From Buttiauxella izardii (GTDB lineage Bacteria > Pseudomonadota > Gammaproteobacteria > Enterobacterales > Enterobacteriaceae), in contig NZ_QZWH01000059.1 in assembly GCF_003601925.1 (NCBI RefSeq), positions 1-47,731 on the forward strand: a stretch of 47,731 nt of DNA, written 5' to 3'. Of this stretch, positions 35,859 to 46,620 are shown one piece after another. The notes under the pieces are model-generated. The model worked only from the letters and a program-made list of their open reading frames with translations. It ran no database searches and had not been told where the DNA came from. The stretch's first letter is position 1, and every line of letters begins with the position of its first letter. A program made the position numbers and the translations under genes.

Positions 35859-36413
35859 CTACTCTTCGTTTTCTTCTTCCAGCTCATCGCGCATCGCCTG
35901 AATGGCTTCGCGGCTTAACAGTGCCAGAGTGCGATAGAACGGGGTTGTCGAGTGAGCTTCGACTTTACCGAGGAACGTCCCCGCCCACGGCAGCAGGTAG
36001 TCATCAAACAAGCGAACCTGCGCTTCAAACTCATCTTCTTGTGACTGATCTTCCAACCACGAGGCGGCTAATAACAAGGTGCCAAAATGATCGGCTGGAG
36101 TTTCGGCCAGTGGCATACCGCGTTGTTTAAGGAATTCACGCACTTCACCTTCGTTACTGCCCTCTTCCCACGCGGAACGGTACGGCGGCACGCTGCACTC
36201 TTCGCCTACAAACAGCGCGTTGTAATCGGCAGCCAACAGTTGAGGGTCGCAGCTTTGTTGCAGGCGAGCCAACAACTCATCCTGCTCCAGCGGCCAGTGC
36301 TCAGCCAGTTTGCCATCGCGGATCATTGTCAGCAGCGGAACCAATAATGGATCCTGAGGCTGGCGGTAATATAACGATCCCAAAATGCGGCAAATAATTG
36401 AAAACTCATTCAT
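35859..36413 (-). CDS. ycdY: Redox-enzyme maturation chaperone YcdY (TorD family)
   Basis: All-helical TorD/DmsD-like chaperone of 184 residues, the E. coli length. In E. coli it activates the zinc protein YcdX and is tied to swarming. The TorD family signature segments RILGSLYYRQPQDPLL and EDEFEAQVRLFDDYLLPW are visible, and an acidic tail EELEEENEE closes the protein. Follows ycdX by 23 bp in the same direction. Confidence 0.94.
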   Translation of the reverse strand: MNEFSIICRILGSLYYRQPQDPLLVPLLTMIRDGKLAEHWPLEQDELLARLQQSCDPQLLAADYNALFVGEECSVPPYRSAWEEGSNEGEVREFLKQRGMPLAETPADHFGTLLLAASWLEDQSQEDEFEAQVRLFDDYLLPWAGTFLGKVEAHSTTPFYRTLALLSREAIQAMRDELEEENEE

Positions 36414-36436
36414 GTTAGCTATCCATATTATAGAAA

Positions 36437-37174
36437 TTAAAGTGTGGCGAATTCGTCGATAGGCGACATGCCGCGGGATTCAAGGAATCCGAGCATCCGA
36501 CGAACAGAAACATTCAGAATACGATCTTCCGGGAACTCAACTTCTGCCAGAATTTTGCGGCATTCATCGAAATCCCCGAGCGTAAAAGCGGTATGGGAGT
36601 CAGAACCTAACGATAACCAACCTCCGGCATCACGCACTGCGGCGGCAATCGCCCGGCAATTCGCCTCGCTGCCTTTACGTGAATGCGTAAATGAAGAGTT
36701 ATTCAGTTCCAGCGCGACGTTGTACTTCGCCGCTGCTTGCGCGATGGCCGGAATATCAACCGGGAATTTTGGGTTACCAGGGTGGCTGATAATGTGGACA
36801 TTGCCGCTCGCCATCGCCGCAATCATGGCTTCGGTGTGCGTAGCGCTGTCTTGTGGCGGGAAAACAGGCTCGTGGAAACCGGCGATAATCAGATCAAGCG
36901 AGTCCAGCATCGGGCCGGTGCAGTCGATTTCCCCGGCGGTATTTTTAATGTTGGCTTCGATGCCACGTAAAATACCGACGCCCTCCACCACTCGCGGCCA
37001 GATACGCATGTTCACGAAATGCCAATAATGCGGCGCATCGGCCATATCCGGGCCATGATCGGTAATCGCAAACAGTTTGATGCCTTTGCTTTTGGCAATC
37101 GCGATGTAGTCATGAAGGGTGCTGTAGGCGTGGGTGCTGGCGACGGTGTGCATATGCAGGTCAACGGGATACAT
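36437..37174 (-). CDS. ycdX: PHP-domain zinc phosphatase YcdX
   Basis: Zn-dependent phosphatase of the PHP family, 245 residues as in E. coli. Metal ligands are visible: [15 protein letters not shown] (HxH) at the N-terminus, [28 protein letters not shown] and LGSDSHTAF. YcdX is linked to swarming motility, with YcdY as its chaperone. First of the ycdX-ycdY pair. Confidence 0.94.
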   Translation of the reverse strand: MYPVDLHMHTVASTHAYSTLHDYIAIAKSKGIKLFAITDHGPDMADAPHYWHFVNMRIWPRVVEGVGILRGIEANIKNTAGEIDCTGPMLDSLDLIIAGFHEPVFPPQDSATHTEAMIAAMASGNVHIISHPGNPKFPVDIPAIAQAAAKYNVALELNNSSFTHSRKGSEANCRAIAAAVRDAGGWLSLGSDSHTAFTLGDFDECRKILAEVEFPEDRILNVSVRRMLGFLESRGMSPIDEFATL

Positions 37175-37254
37175 GGCTCTCTCCTTTTATCTCTTTCCCG
37201 CAAGGATAGCAGTTATCGCCATTGTTTTTTAGCCCGGCCCAGCCGGGCATGATG

Positions 37255-38196
37255 TTAATAACCGTTATCTAAAGAAACCTGCCCGCCTGGTGATTCACCG
37301 TTTTCGATTTGGCGAATGGTTTTCGCAATGTAAACCATCGCTTCTTCGGGGCGTGTCACCGCTGCCAGATGTGGTGTTATCGCAACGCGAGGATGCTTCC
37401 ACAATGGGCTGTTTTCAGGCAGTGGTTCTTTAGCAAACACATCGAGCATCGCGCTTTTTACTTTGCCGGAATCGAGAGCGGCCAGCAGATCGTCTTCAAT
37501 CAAATGCACACCGCGCGCGAGGTTCATCACGTAAGCACCATCCGCAAGTTTGTTGAGCAACTGGCTATTAATGATACCCACCGTTTGCGGCGTGTTGGGC
37601 AGCAGGTTGATTAACACACGCGTGCCATTGAGGAATTCATCGAGCTGTTCAGCGCCCGCATAGCTGGTCACGCCATGGTAATCTTTTTTGCTGCGGCTCC
37701 AGCAGCGCACCGGGAAGCCCCATGCGGCAAGACTTTCTGCGACTTTCCCACCCAATACGCCTGCGCCTAACACACCGATGGTGAAGTTTTCATGATGATA
37801 GTCATCAAGTGGCTGCCACTTCGCCTGCTGTTTCAGCGCCTGATAATCATCGAAACGGCGGAACCAGTGCAGCACCTGGCTGACGGCATATTCCTGCATC
37901 TGGAGCGCCATACCGGTATCTTCAAGGCGAAACAGCGGCACACCTTTTGGCAGCATCTCAGGATGCGCCTGCAGTTTGCTCAGAATGGAGTCCACACCCG
38001 CACCCAATGCAAAGACCCCTTTCAGCTCCTGACGCCCACTGAGCATTTCCACCGGAGGATGCCAGACCAGCGCGTAATCCGCAGGCTGGTTATCACCGGG
38101 TTGCCACTGGCGAACCGATGCTTCTGGAAGTTTTTGTTGCATGCCTTCAATCCACTGTTGGGCATTAAAGGTCGGGTGATGAAAAATAATATCCAT
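37255..38196 (-). CDS. ghrA: Glyoxylate/hydroxypyruvate reductase A (GhrA/YcdW)
   Basis: NADPH-dependent 2-hydroxyacid dehydrogenase acting on glyoxylate and hydroxypyruvate. The 313-residue protein has the Rossmann motif [16 protein letters not shown], the catalytic Arg in [13 protein letters not shown], Glu in [11 protein letters not shown], and His in [13 protein letters not shown]. An upstream in-frame extension of 11 codons is rejected: the start at 38196 ([10 protein letters not shown]) has a GGAG ribosome site and matches E. coli. Confidence 0.96.
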   Translation of the reverse strand: MDIIFHHPTFNAQQWIEGMQQKLPEASVRQWQPGDNQPADYALVWHPPVEMLSGRQELKGVFALGAGVDSILSKLQAHPEMLPKGVPLFRLEDTGMALQMQEYAVSQVLHWFRRFDDYQALKQQAKWQPLDDYHHENFTIGVLGAGVLGGKVAESLAAWGFPVRCWSRSKKDYHGVTSYAGAEQLDEFLNGTRVLINLLPNTPQTVGIINSQLLNKLADGAYVMNLARGVHLIEDDLLAALDSGKVKSAMLDVFAKEPLPENSPLWKHPRVAITPHLAAVTRPEEAMVYIAKTIRQIENGESPGGQVSLDNGY

Positions 38197-38340
38197 GCTT
38201 TCTCCATTTTTTCTTAGGCTTATCAGCAAGTACTCAACAATACATAAGATGAATATAATAAAAAACCGCCATCTGTTGCTGCTTTAAGAAACAAGTTGTT
38301 TGAAGTTTGGCTAAACGCACCAGAATGACTAAAAAGTGGA

Positions 38341-38369
38341 TTGACGCAGACCAGCGTTTTCCCTACATT
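38341..38369 (+). promoter_or_regulatory. Promoter of the first tRNA-Ser gene
   Basis: TTGACG (38341-38346) and TACATT (38364-38369) are spaced by exactly 17 bp and followed by the GC-rich discriminator AGCGCCCG, the pattern of stable-RNA promoters under stringent control. The mature tRNA begins 34 bp after the -10. Confidence 0.85.
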
Positions 38370-38403
38370 AGCGCCCGTTCCAGCAGTCAAGGAACAACAA
38401 AAC

Positions 38404-38491
38404 GGTGAGGTGTCCGAGTGGCTGAAGGAGCACGCCTGGAAAGTGTGTATACGGCAACGTATCGAGGGTTCGAACCCCTCTCTCACCGCCA
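38404..38491 (+). tRNA. serX: tRNA-Ser(GGA), copy 1
   Basis: 88-nt tRNA with encoded CCA. The acceptor stem GGTGAGG pairs with TCTCACC (one G-T), discriminator G. Anticodon stem CACGC/GTGTG encloses the loop CTGGAAA, so the anticodon is GGA (38438-38440), reading UCC and UCU. A long variable arm, typical of serine tRNAs, follows. Corresponds to E. coli serX beside ghrA. Its sequence is identical to the second copy 259 bp away. Confidence 0.97.
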
Positions 38492-38503
38492 CATTCCAAG
38501 AGA

Positions 38504-38533
38504 AAGTCTGAATTCACGTTCAGACTTTTTTTT
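38504..38533 (+). terminator. Terminator of tRNA-Ser copy 1
   Basis: AAGTCTGAA (38504-38512), 6-nt loop, TTCAGACTT (38519-38527), then a run of T to 38533. It starts 12 bp after the tRNA end. Confidence 0.92.
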
Positions 38534-38592
38534 GCCTAAAATTCGGCATCGTTCACACCTTGACCGAACGGTACAGAAACAGAAGATTAAAC

Positions 38593-38621
38593 TTGACCGA
38601 ATGCGGTTCAATCCCTATAGT
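38593..38621 (+). promoter_or_regulatory. Promoter of the second tRNA-Ser gene
   Basis: TTGACC (38593-38598) and TATAGT (38616-38621) are again spaced by 17 bp, followed by AGCGCCCCG. The -10 is closer to consensus than in copy 1. The tRNA starts 41 bp after it. Confidence 0.88.
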
Positions 38622-38662
38622 AGCGCCCCGTTGCCCCCTGAAGTTGGCAACAAAAACAATAC

Positions 38663-38750
38663 GGTGAGGTGTCCGAGTGGCTGAAGGAGCACGCCTGGAA
38701 AGTGTGTATACGGCAACGTATCGAGGGTTCGAACCCCTCTCTCACCGCCA
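38663..38750 (+). tRNA. tRNA-Ser(GGA), copy 2
   Basis: An exact duplicate of the first 88-nt gene, with anticodon GGA at 38697-38699 and encoded CCA. Because it has its own promoter and terminator it is a separate transcription unit rather than part of a tandem transcript. E. coli K-12 has only one copy at this place (serX), the other (serW) being elsewhere. Confidence 0.97.
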
Positions 38751-38762
38751 CATTATAAGAAG

Positions 38763-38790
38763 AGCCCGCATGAAAATGCGGGCTTTTTTT
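38763..38790 (+). terminator. Terminator of tRNA-Ser copy 2
   Basis: AGCCCGCAT (38763-38771), GAAA tetraloop, ATGCGGGCT (38776-38784), then TTTTTT. A strong 9-bp hairpin right after the tRNA, different in sequence from the terminator of copy 1. Confidence 0.95.
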
Positions 38791-38813
38791 CGTCTGTAGT
38801 TTGTGTACTTCTT

Positions 38814-38840
38814 GTCGGATGACTCTATTGCTTTTCCGAC
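38814..38840. repeat. Degenerate REP-like palindrome
   Basis: GTCGGAT (38814-38820) and TTCCGAC (38834-38840), followed by CTAC, keep the outer arms of the REP consensus while the centre has decayed. Located between the tRNA terminator and the acrF terminator. Confidence 0.5.
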
Positions 38841-38871
38841 CTACTCGCTGGACGTTGTCATCTGAAACACC

Positions 38872-38900
38872 AAAAAAAAACCCGAACCTAAGTTCGGGCT
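38872..38900 (-). terminator. Terminator of the RND efflux operon
   Basis: On the minus strand AGCCCGAAC-TTAG-GTTCGGG is followed by nine T. It begins just after the acrF stop codon, closing the RND-acrE-acrF transcript. Confidence 0.94.
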
Positions 38901-38908
38901 TGTGAGTT

Positions 38909-41900
38909 TTACTCTGGTCTGGATTTGCTAAATCGCGCTCGTATCACCACGAAGAACACCGGCACGAAGAATATCGCCAGCAAGGTCGCCGAGAGCATTC
39001 CGCCCATCACACCGGTTCCCACCGCGTTCTGTGCGCCACTTCCCGCGCCACGGCTTAATACCAACGGCATAACCCCGAGAATAAATGCCAACGATGTCAT
39101 GAGGATCGGGCGCAAACGCATACGCACCGCGTCGAGCGTAGCTTCCATCAAGCCTTTGCCCTCTTTCTCCATCAAGTCTTTGGCAAATTCGACGATCAAT
39201 ATCGCGTTCTTTGCCGACAGGCCAATGGTGGTCAATAGCCCGACCTGGAAGTAAACGTCATTATTCATGCCGCGCATCGCCGCTGCTAATAGCGCACCGA
39301 CCACACCGAGCGGCACTACCAGCATCACCGAGAACGGTATCGACCAGCTTTCGTATAACGCCGCCAGGCACAGGAACACCACCACCAAAGAGATGGCATA
39401 AAGTGCGGGCGCCTGGTTGCCAGAAAGCCTTTCCTGATATGACATCCCCGTCCAGTCGTAGCCAATCCCGGATGGCAGTTTTGATGCAAGCTGCTCCATT
39501 AACACCATCGCCTCGCCGGTACTTTTACCCGGCGTCGCCTCGCCCAACACTTCCATCGACGGCAATCCGTTGTAACGCTCAAGGCGCGGAGAACCGTACA
39601 TCCAGTGTGACGAAGAAAATGCCGAAAGCGGTGCCATTTGCCCTTCACTGCCGCGCACGTACAGATTATCAATATCCTGTGGCAGCATGCGGAAACGCGC
39701 ATCCGCCTGAACGTACACTTTCTTCACACGGCCATGGTCGATAAAGTCGTTCACATAAGTGCCGCCCAATGCGCTGGCGATAGTCTGGTTAATATCCGCC
39801 AGGCTAATTCCCAGTGACTGCGCTTTTTCCTGGTCGATTTCCAGTTTGTACTGCGGGGTATCTTCAAGCCCATTCGGGCGCACACGCGTCAACATATCAG
39901 GATGTTTGGCGACCATTTCCATCAATTGATTACGCGCCAGCGTCAGTTGCTGATGCCCAAGGTTTGCCTGGTCAATCAATTCAAAGTCGAAACCGGTTGC
40001 TGTACCCAACTCCATAATCGCCGGTAAGTTAAACGGGAACACCAGGCCATCACGAATTTTGCTAAAGGCTTTAGTGGCGCGTTCGACGATGGCACCGACC
40101 CCGTTCTCTTTGCCGGATCGTTCATCCCAGGGTTTCAAACTGATAAAAGCAATCCCGGAGTTTTGCCCCTGTCCGCTATAACTAAACCCGTTGACGGTAA
40201 ACACCGATTCAACGTTGGATTTTTCAGTCTCGAGATAATAATGAGTTATCTCGTCGAGCACTTTTTGCGTTCGCTCCTGCGTGGCACCTGCGGGCAACTG
40301 CACCATCGTCATAAACACGCCCTGATCTTCTTCGGGCAGGAATGAGGTTGGCAAACGGAGGAATAACACCGCCATTCCGACCACAATAATCAGATACAGC
40401 AGCAGATAGCGCCCGGTGTTGCGTAAAATGTTGCTCACGCTATCGGTATAGTGATTCGCGCTTTGGTTGAATTTATGGTTAAACCAGCCAAAGAAACCGG
40501 TTTTTTCATGCGCCGCAGGATCAACCGGTTTTAGCAATGTCGCACACAATGCAGGTGTGAGGATCAACGCCACCAGCACCGAAAGTGCCATTGCCGACAC
40601 AATCGTAATGGAGAACTGGCGGTAGATGGCCCCGGTCGAGCCGCCAAAGAAGGCCATCGGAATAAACACCGCCGACAGCACCATCGCGATCCCAACCAAC
40701 GCACCCTGGATTTGCTCCATCGATTTTTTGGTGGCTTCTTTGGGTGAGAGATGATCTTCCACCATCACGCGCTCAACGTTTTCCACCACCACTATCGCAT
40801 CATCAACCAGCAAGCCAATCGCCAGCACCATGCCAAACATGGTGAGCGTATTTATCGAGTACCCAAATGCGGAAAGAACGGCAAACGTCCCGAGCAAAAC
40901 CACCGGGACTGCAATGGTGGGAATGAGTGTCGCACGGAAGTTTTGCAAGAAGAGGTACATCACCAGGAACACCAGGATGATGGCTTCAAACAGCGTTTTC
41001 ACGACTTCATGAATGGAGATTTTCACAAACGGCGTGGTGTCGTACGGGTAAACGACTTTCATCCCTTGCGGGAAGTAGGGTTGCAGCGAGGCCAGTTTCG
41101 CCTTAATACCCGCTGCGGTATCCAGCGCATTCGCCCCGGTCGCAAGTTTAATCCCTAAGCCAGCAGCGGCCTGACCATTAATTTTCGCTACGGTATTGTA
41201 GTTTTCACCGCCTAACTCAATGCGTGCCACATCGCTTAAATGCACCACCGAGCCATCGGGATTCACTTTCAACGTCACTTTGCCAAATTCAGCCGGATCT
41301 TTTAAGCGCGTCTGAGCAATGATCGAGGCGTTAAGCTGCTGATTTTTGACTGCAGGCGTGCCACCGAGTTGCCCTGCAGCCACCTGGTCGTTCTGCATTT
41401 TCAGCTGCGTGACGACATCGCCCGGATTAAGTTGGTATTTGTTCAACGCATCGGCATTGAGCCAGATACGCATCGCGTACTGGGCCCCAAAGAGTTGAAC
41501 ATCCCCGACGCCGTTAGAACGGCTGATGGCATCTTTTATATTTGATGCCACGTAATCGGAAATATCATCCTGCGTCAGGTTGGGGTTATCAGAGATAAAG
41601 CCTGCCACCAGTAAGAAACTGCTGGAAGATTTTTCAACGCTAATCCCCTGCTGCTGCACTTCTTGCGGTAACAGCGGCATCGCCAGTTGCAGTTTGTTTT
41701 GCACCTGAACCTGAGCAATATCCGGGCTGGTGCCTGATTTAAACGTCAAGGTTATGGTCACGCCACCGGCAGAATCACTGGTGGATGACATGTACATCAG
41801 GTTATCGATACCGTTCATGTTCTGTTCGATAACCTGCGTCACCGTGTCCTGCACCGTCTGCGCATCCGCACCCGGATACGTTGCAGTCACCGCAACAGCC

Positions 41901-42022
41901 GGAGGTGCGATAGTGGGATACTGCGCGACAGGAAGTTGCAGAATCGCCAGTGTACCCGCAATCATCAGGATGATTGCCAGCACCCAGGCAAAGATGGGTC
42001 TTTCAATAAAAAACTTAGCCAT
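38909..42022 (-). CDS. acrF: RND multidrug efflux pump subunit AcrF
   Basis: Inner-membrane RND transporter that, as a trimer with AcrE and TolC, exports drugs and bile salts by proton antiport. It has 1037 residues, the AcrB/AcrF length. The N-terminus [20 protein letters not shown] is typical; proton-relay residues are in [17 protein letters not shown] (Asp407/408) and [20 protein letters not shown] (Lys940). Drug-pocket residues [12 protein letters not shown] and VYPYDTTPF are kept; the switch loop reads [13 protein letters not shown]. It follows acrE by 13 bp. Sequence is closest to AcrF/AcrB rather than AcrD. Confidence 0.92.
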   Translation of the reverse strand: MAKFFIERPIFAWVLAIILMIAGTLAILQLPVAQYPTIAPPAVAVTATYPGADAQTVQDTVTQVIEQNMNGIDNLMYMSSTSDSAGGVTITLTFKSGTSPDIAQVQVQNKLQLAMPLLPQEVQQQGISVEKSSSSFLLVAGFISDNPNLTQDDISDYVASNIKDAISRSNGVGDVQLFGAQYAMRIWLNADALNKYQLNPGDVVTQLKMQNDQVAAGQLGGTPAVKNQQLNASIIAQTRLKDPAEFGKVTLKVNPDGSVVHLSDVARIELGGENYNTVAKINGQAAAGLGIKLATGANALDTAAGIKAKLASLQPYFPQGMKVVYPYDTTPFVKISIHEVVKTLFEAIILVFLVMYLFLQNFRATLIPTIAVPVVLLGTFAVLSAFGYSINTLTMFGMVLAIGLLVDDAIVVVENVERVMVEDHLSPKEATKKSMEQIQGALVGIAMVLSAVFIPMAFFGGSTGAIYRQFSITIVSAMALSVLVALILTPALCATLLKPVDPAAHEKTGFFGWFNHKFNQSANHYTDSVSNILRNTGRYLLLYLIIVVGMAVLFLRLPTSFLPEEDQGVFMTMVQLPAGATQERTQKVLDEITHYYLETEKSNVESVFTVNGFSYSGQGQNSGIAFISLKPWDERSGKENGVGAIVERATKAFSKIRDGLVFPFNLPAIMELGTATGFDFELIDQANLGHQQLTLARNQLMEMVAKHPDMLTRVRPNGLEDTPQYKLEIDQEKAQSLGISLADINQTIASALGGTYVNDFIDHGRVKKVYVQADARFRMLPQDIDNLYVRGSEGQMAPLSAFSSSHWMYGSPRLERYNGLPSMEVLGEATPGKSTGEAMVLMEQLASKLPSGIGYDWTGMSYQERLSGNQAPALYAISLVVVFLCLAALYESWSIPFSVMLVVPLGVVGALLAAAMRGMNNDVYFQVGLLTTIGLSAKNAILIVEFAKDLMEKEGKGLMEATLDAVRMRLRPILMTSLAFILGVMPLVLSRGAGSGAQNAVGTGVMGGMLSATLLAIFFVPVFFVVIRARFSKSRPE

Positions 42023-42035
42023 TATCCAGAATACC

Positions 42036-43190
42036 TTAGCGTGTTTGAGCGGCAGCGCTATCCGGCACTATCTGTACAGCGACGCCAGGGCGAACCCGCT
42101 GAAGGCCGCTGACAATCACTTTGTCCCCTGGTTTAACGCCTTTAGTCACCAACCATTGATCGCCAATAGCCTGCGGCGCGGTTACTTCACGGACTTCGGC
42201 TTTATTGTTTTGATCAACCACCATCACCGTGGCATCGCCACGCGGATTACGCGTCACGCCTTGCTGTGGCACCAGAATCGCTTCAGGCTGAATGCCCTCA
42301 TCAATTTTTGCGCGCACATACATGCCAGGCAATAACTGGTGTTGCGGGTTCGGGAACACGGCGCGTAAAGTGATCGATCCGGTGGTTTGATCAACCGTCA
42401 CATCGGAAAATTCCAGCTCGCCGTTGATGGCATAAGGCTTGCCATCTTCCATCACCAGTTGCACCGCCGTTTTGCCATTCGCTTTTTGCAGGCTGCCCTG
42501 TTCAACGGACTGCTTGAGTCGCATAAAGTCATTGCTGGATTGGGTGACATCGACATAAATCGGGTCGAGCTGTTGGACGGTTGCCAATGATGACGCCTGG
42601 CCGTTAGTGACTAACGCCCCTTCGGTGACATTCGATTTGCCGACGCGCCCGTCAATTGGCGAGCTAACTTTGGTGTAAGCGAGATTAATCCGTGCGTTTT
42701 CGACTTCAGCCTTCGCTGCGGTGACTTCTGCATCCGCTTGCTGCGCATCGGCCACAGCCTGATCGTATTCCTGCTTGCTGATGTAGTTTGTACCAAGCAG
42801 CGGCACATAACGTTTAACGGTTAAGTGCGCGATATTCGCGGCGGCTTTCGCCTTGGCAAGTGAGCCTTGTGCGCTGTTCCAGGCGGCTTGATACGGTGCC
42901 GGGTCAATTTGATAAAGCGAACTTCCCGCTTTAATATCACTGCCTTCAACAAAATTGCGCTTCAGAATGATACCGCTGACCTGTGGGCGAACCTCTGCCA
43001 CGCGAAAGGCGTCGGTACGCCCCGGAAGTTCAGTCGTCACCGCCAATGGCGCGGCTTTAACGGTATATACATTGACTTGCGGTGCGGGCAATTGCGCCTT
43101 TTCGTCGCTTTTATCATTACAACCCGTTAATACGCCAGCCGCTATCAACAGCACGGAAGGCAGCACCATGAACTCACCATATTTCTTCAT
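42036..43190 (-). CDS. acrE: Membrane fusion protein AcrE (periplasmic adaptor)
   Basis: Periplasmic adaptor joining the RND trimer to TolC; 384 residues. The N-terminal lipobox LTGC has its Cys at residue 24. Family features follow: [20 protein letters not shown] (lipoyl domain), a coiled-coil hairpin (about 95-170), [20 protein letters not shown], and [29 protein letters not shown] after the Cys resembles AcrE more than AcrA. 81 bp after the upstream RND gene and 13 bp before acrF. Confidence 0.92.
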   Translation of the reverse strand: MKKYGEFMVLPSVLLIAAGVLTGCNDKSDEKAQLPAPQVNVYTVKAAPLAVTTELPGRTDAFRVAEVRPQVSGIILKRNFVEGSDIKAGSSLYQIDPAPYQAAWNSAQGSLAKAKAAANIAHLTVKRYVPLLGTNYISKQEYDQAVADAQQADAEVTAAKAEVENARINLAYTKVSSPIDGRVGKSNVTEGALVTNGQASSLATVQQLDPIYVDVTQSSNDFMRLKQSVEQGSLQKANGKTAVQLVMEDGKPYAINGELEFSDVTVDQTTGSITLRAVFPNPQHQLLPGMYVRAKIDEGIQPEAILVPQQGVTRNPRGDATVMVVDQNNKAEVREVTAPQAIGDQWLVTKGVKPGDKVIVSGLQRVRPGVAVQIVPDSAAAQTR

Positions 43191-43271
43191 TACTATTCCT
43201 TAAAGCTTGATTCTTAAAGTAAAGACTTGTCGACGATGGGCGATGACTGAGCCATCAGCGGCGTATTCCTG

Positions 43272-46200
43272 TTATTTCGACTTTCCAAAACGGCGGCTTA
43301 TCACTACGAAGAACACCGGGACAAAAAACACTGCCAGCAAGGTGGCAGAAACCATTCCGCCCATCACGCCCGTTCCCACGGCATTTTGCGCACCACTCCC
43401 CGCTCCGCTGCTGATCACCAGCGGCATCACGCCAAGAATAAAGGCCAGTGAAGTCATCAGAATCGGACGCAGGCGCATACGCACCGCATCGAGCGTGGCC
43501 TCAATTAATCCTTTGCCTTCTTTATCCATCAGGTCTTTGGCGAACTCGACAATCAGAATGGCGTTTTTGGCCGACAGGCCGATGGTTGTCAGTAGCCCGA
43601 CCTGGAAATAAACGTCGTTATTCAAGCCGCGCAATGTGGCGGCGAGTAGCGCGCCAATAACCCCAAGTGGCACCACCAGCATGACTGAGAAAGGAATGGA
43701 CCAGCTTTCATAAAGCGCCGCGAGACACAGGAAAACGACCAGCAGCGAAATGGCGTAAAGTGCAGGAGCCTGGTTGCCTGATAAACGTTCCTGATAGGAC
43801 ATTCCCGTCCAGTCAAAACCAATGCCACTCGGCAATTTCGACGCCAGGCTTTCCATCAGCAGCATGGCTTCACCGGTACTTTTACCCGGCGTGGCTTCTC
43901 CAAGAATTTCCATGGATGGCAGGCCGTTGTAGCGCTCCAGACGTGGAGAACCAAATATCCAGCGCGCGCTGGCAAAAGAGGAAAACGGCACCATTTGCCC
44001 GCTGCTTCCCCGCACAAACCAGCTATTAATGTCCTGCGGCAGCATGCGGCTTGATGCGCGCCCTTGCAGGTAGACTTTTTTCACACGCCCGTGGTCGATG
44101 AAGTCATTGACGTAGGTGCTACCGAGGCCGGTAGCAATGGTTTGGTTAATGTCTGAAATGCTTACGCCGAGCGATTGCGCCTTTTCCTGGTCAACTTCCA
44201 GCTTGAATTGCGGCGTGTCTTCAAGGCCATTTGGACGCACACGCACCAACATTTCCGGGTGTTTGGAAATCATGCCCAATAGCTGGTTTCGCGCCTGTGT
44301 CAGCGCATTGTGCCCAAGACTTGCCTGGTCGATTAATTCGAAGTCAAAGCCCGTTGCCGTACCCAATTCGGTGATGGCTGGCAAGTTAAACGCGAAAACC
44401 ATTCCGTCATGGATTTTGCTAAACGCACGAGTGGCGCGCCCGACAATCGCAGTTACTTCGTTTTCTTTACCTGGCCGTTTGTCCCAGTCTTTCAGCCGCA
44501 CAAACGCCAGGCCATTGTTCTGCCCTTTGCCGCTGAAGCTAAAGCCGTTAACGGTAAATACGGATTCGACGTTTGCCGATTCATGGGTCAGATAGTAATC
44601 GGTGATCTGATCCATAATTTTTTCCGTTCTGGCCTGGGTCGCTCCCGCAGGCAGCGTGACCATGGTAAGGAATACGCCCTGATCTTCTTCCGGTAAAAAT
44701 GAGGTAGGTAAATGAAGGAATAGCGCAACCATACCCGCCACAATCAACGTATAAAGCGCCATATAGCGGCCTGTGCGGCGCAAAATCTGCTTCACGCTGT
44801 CGGTGTAATGGTGAGTACTTTGCTCGAAACGGGCGTTAAACCAGCCGAACAGTCCGGTGGTTTTACCGTGGCTGCCTTTGGCGACCGGTTTGAGTAAAGT
44901 GGCGCACAGTGCAGGTGTCAGAATCAGCGCCACCAACACTGAAAGCGCCATGGCGGAAACGATAGTTATCGAGAATTGGCGATAGATAACGCCGGTGGAA
45001 CCGCCGAAAAATGCCATCGGAATAAATACCGCTGACAACACCATCGCAATCCCGACAAGTGCGCCCTGGATTTGCCCCATCGATTTTTGCGTGGCTTCTT
45101 TGGGCGGCAACCCCTCTTCCACCATCACGCGTTCGACGTTTTCCACCACCACAATGGCATCGTCCACTAGCAAACCTATCGCCAGCACCATGCCGAACAT
45201 CGTTAAGGTATTGATGGAATAGCCAAATGCGGCAAGTACAGCGAAAGTCCCGAGCAGTACCACTGGCACCGCAATAGTGGGAATCAGCGTGGCACGGAAG
45301 TTCTGTAAAAACAGATACATGACCAGAAACACCAGCACGATAGCTTCGAGCAGTGTTTTGAAGACTTCACGAATCGATATTTTGACAAACGGTGTGGTGT
45401 CGTAGGTGTAAACCACGGTTAAACCGTGTGGGAAATAGGGTTCGAGCTTCGCCATTTGTGCCTGCACCGCTTTCGCGGTATCCAACGCATTTGCCCCGGT
45501 GGCGAGTTTAATCCCCAATCCGGCGGCAGGTTTCCCGTTATAGCGTGCAATGACGTTGTAGTTTTCGCCACCCAACTCAATACGCCCCACATCGCGCAAT
45601 TCTACTTTTGCACCGTCGGGCTGCACTTTCAGCAGAATGTGACCGAATTGCTCGGGGTCGCGCAAACGCGTCTGGGCAATAATAGAAGCGTTAAGTTGTT
45701 GCCCCGCAATGGCTGGTGTTCCGCCAAGTTGCCCTGCGGCCACCTGCGCGTTCTGGGTTTTTATCTGGTTAATCACATCCAGCGTGGTTAACTGATATTT
45801 ATTGAGTTGGTTAGGATCAAGCCAGATACGCATCGCGTACTGTGCGCCGAACAACTGCACATCCCCGACACCTGCTGTGCGGCTGATAGGATCTTTGATG
45901 TTAGAGGAAATATAGTCAGCAATATCGTCCTGACTCATGCTGCCATCTTGCGAGATAAACCCGGCAACCATCAGGAAGCTGCTGGAAGATTTTTTAACGC
46001 TAATCCCCTGCTGCTGCACTTCCTGTGGCAACAAAGGCATGGCGAGCTGAAGTTTATTTTGTACCTGAACCTGAGCAATATCCGGATCGGTGCCGGACTT
46101 GAAGGTCAGCGTCACCGTCACGCTGCCCGACGCATCGCTCGTCGAAGACATATACATCAGATTATCCAGACCGTTCATATTCTGCTCGATAACCTGCGTC

Positions 46201-46382
46201 ACCGTATCCTGAACGGTACTGGCATCCGCACCGGGATAGGTTGCATTAATAGCGACCGCTGGCGGGGCAATTGTTGGGTACTGCGCCACTGGCAAGTTGA
46301 TGATGGACAGTACGCCTGCCAACATCAAAATGATGGCCAGCACCCAGGCAAATATGGGGCGCTCGATAAAAAACTTCGCCAT
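43272..46382 (-). CDS. Second RND efflux transporter of the AcrB/AcrF type
   Basis: An RND transporter of 1036 residues, a clear paralogue of the acrF product; whole helices are identical. Proton-relay residues are intact: [17 protein letters not shown] and [17 protein letters not shown], so it should be a working pump. Differences lie in the periplasmic pocket, for example [10 protein letters not shown] and switch loop [13 protein letters not shown], plus a [10 protein letters not shown] linker. It is the first gene of the operon, facing the TetR regulator, with no adaptor of its own upstream. It probably shares AcrE and TolC. Confidence 0.92.
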   Translation of the reverse strand: MAKFFIERPIFAWVLAIILMLAGVLSIINLPVAQYPTIAPPAVAINATYPGADASTVQDTVTQVIEQNMNGLDNLMYMSSTSDASGSVTVTLTFKSGTDPDIAQVQVQNKLQLAMPLLPQEVQQQGISVKKSSSSFLMVAGFISQDGSMSQDDIADYISSNIKDPISRTAGVGDVQLFGAQYAMRIWLDPNQLNKYQLTTLDVINQIKTQNAQVAAGQLGGTPAIAGQQLNASIIAQTRLRDPEQFGHILLKVQPDGAKVELRDVGRIELGGENYNVIARYNGKPAAGLGIKLATGANALDTAKAVQAQMAKLEPYFPHGLTVVYTYDTTPFVKISIREVFKTLLEAIVLVFLVMYLFLQNFRATLIPTIAVPVVLLGTFAVLAAFGYSINTLTMFGMVLAIGLLVDDAIVVVENVERVMVEEGLPPKEATQKSMGQIQGALVGIAMVLSAVFIPMAFFGGSTGVIYRQFSITIVSAMALSVLVALILTPALCATLLKPVAKGSHGKTTGLFGWFNARFEQSTHHYTDSVKQILRRTGRYMALYTLIVAGMVALFLHLPTSFLPEEDQGVFLTMVTLPAGATQARTEKIMDQITDYYLTHESANVESVFTVNGFSFSGKGQNNGLAFVRLKDWDKRPGKENEVTAIVGRATRAFSKIHDGMVFAFNLPAITELGTATGFDFELIDQASLGHNALTQARNQLLGMISKHPEMLVRVRPNGLEDTPQFKLEVDQEKAQSLGVSISDINQTIATGLGSTYVNDFIDHGRVKKVYLQGRASSRMLPQDINSWFVRGSSGQMVPFSSFASARWIFGSPRLERYNGLPSMEILGEATPGKSTGEAMLLMESLASKLPSGIGFDWTGMSYQERLSGNQAPALYAISLLVVFLCLAALYESWSIPFSVMLVVPLGVIGALLAATLRGLNNDVYFQVGLLTTIGLSAKNAILIVEFAKDLMDKEGKGLIEATLDAVRMRLRPILMTSLAFILGVMPLVISSGAGSGAQNAVGTGVMGGMVSATLLAVFFVPVFFVVISRRFGKSK

Positions 46383-46620
46383 GGAGAAATTTCCCTGTTA
46401 AAGGTCTAACTCTGTAATGGATATAGAGAAGACGAGCTTAACAGAGGCTTTATCGATTAATGATTCATGCTTGTATGTATAATCTTCTACGCCTGGACTG
46501 GACATCGAAAAATTTAAAGCACAGAATAATTCACAATCTTCTTAATCTCACCCAAAATAGAAAAATAATATTTAAACCTGTTAATTCTTGTAACTAATAT
46601 CCACAAAGAGTTAATTATCT
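46383..46620. promoter_or_regulatory. Divergent promoter region with AcrR-box-like sequence
   Basis: This 238-bp AT-rich gap lies between the RND operon and the TetR gene. On the minus strand ATACATACAAGCATGAATCA (around 46463-46482) resembles the AcrR operator consensus TACATACA...TGAATGTATG, with one arm complete and the other degraded. Both promoters should be inside the gap, but I could not settle the -35/-10 pairs. Confidence 0.55.

Noticed and set aside
38418-38684. An 88-codon open frame running through the first tRNA and into the second
   Set aside because: It overlaps mature tRNA sequence and terminators; not protein coding.
38404-38750. A genomic island inserted at the serine tRNA pair
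   Set aside because: Neither tRNA is followed by an integrase or a partial tRNA repeat; the next genes are an efflux operon with its own terminator.
45807-46409. A 200-codon plus-strand open frame inside the second RND gene
   Set aside because: Antisense to the conserved N-terminal helix and porter domain; His/Arg-rich shadow translation.
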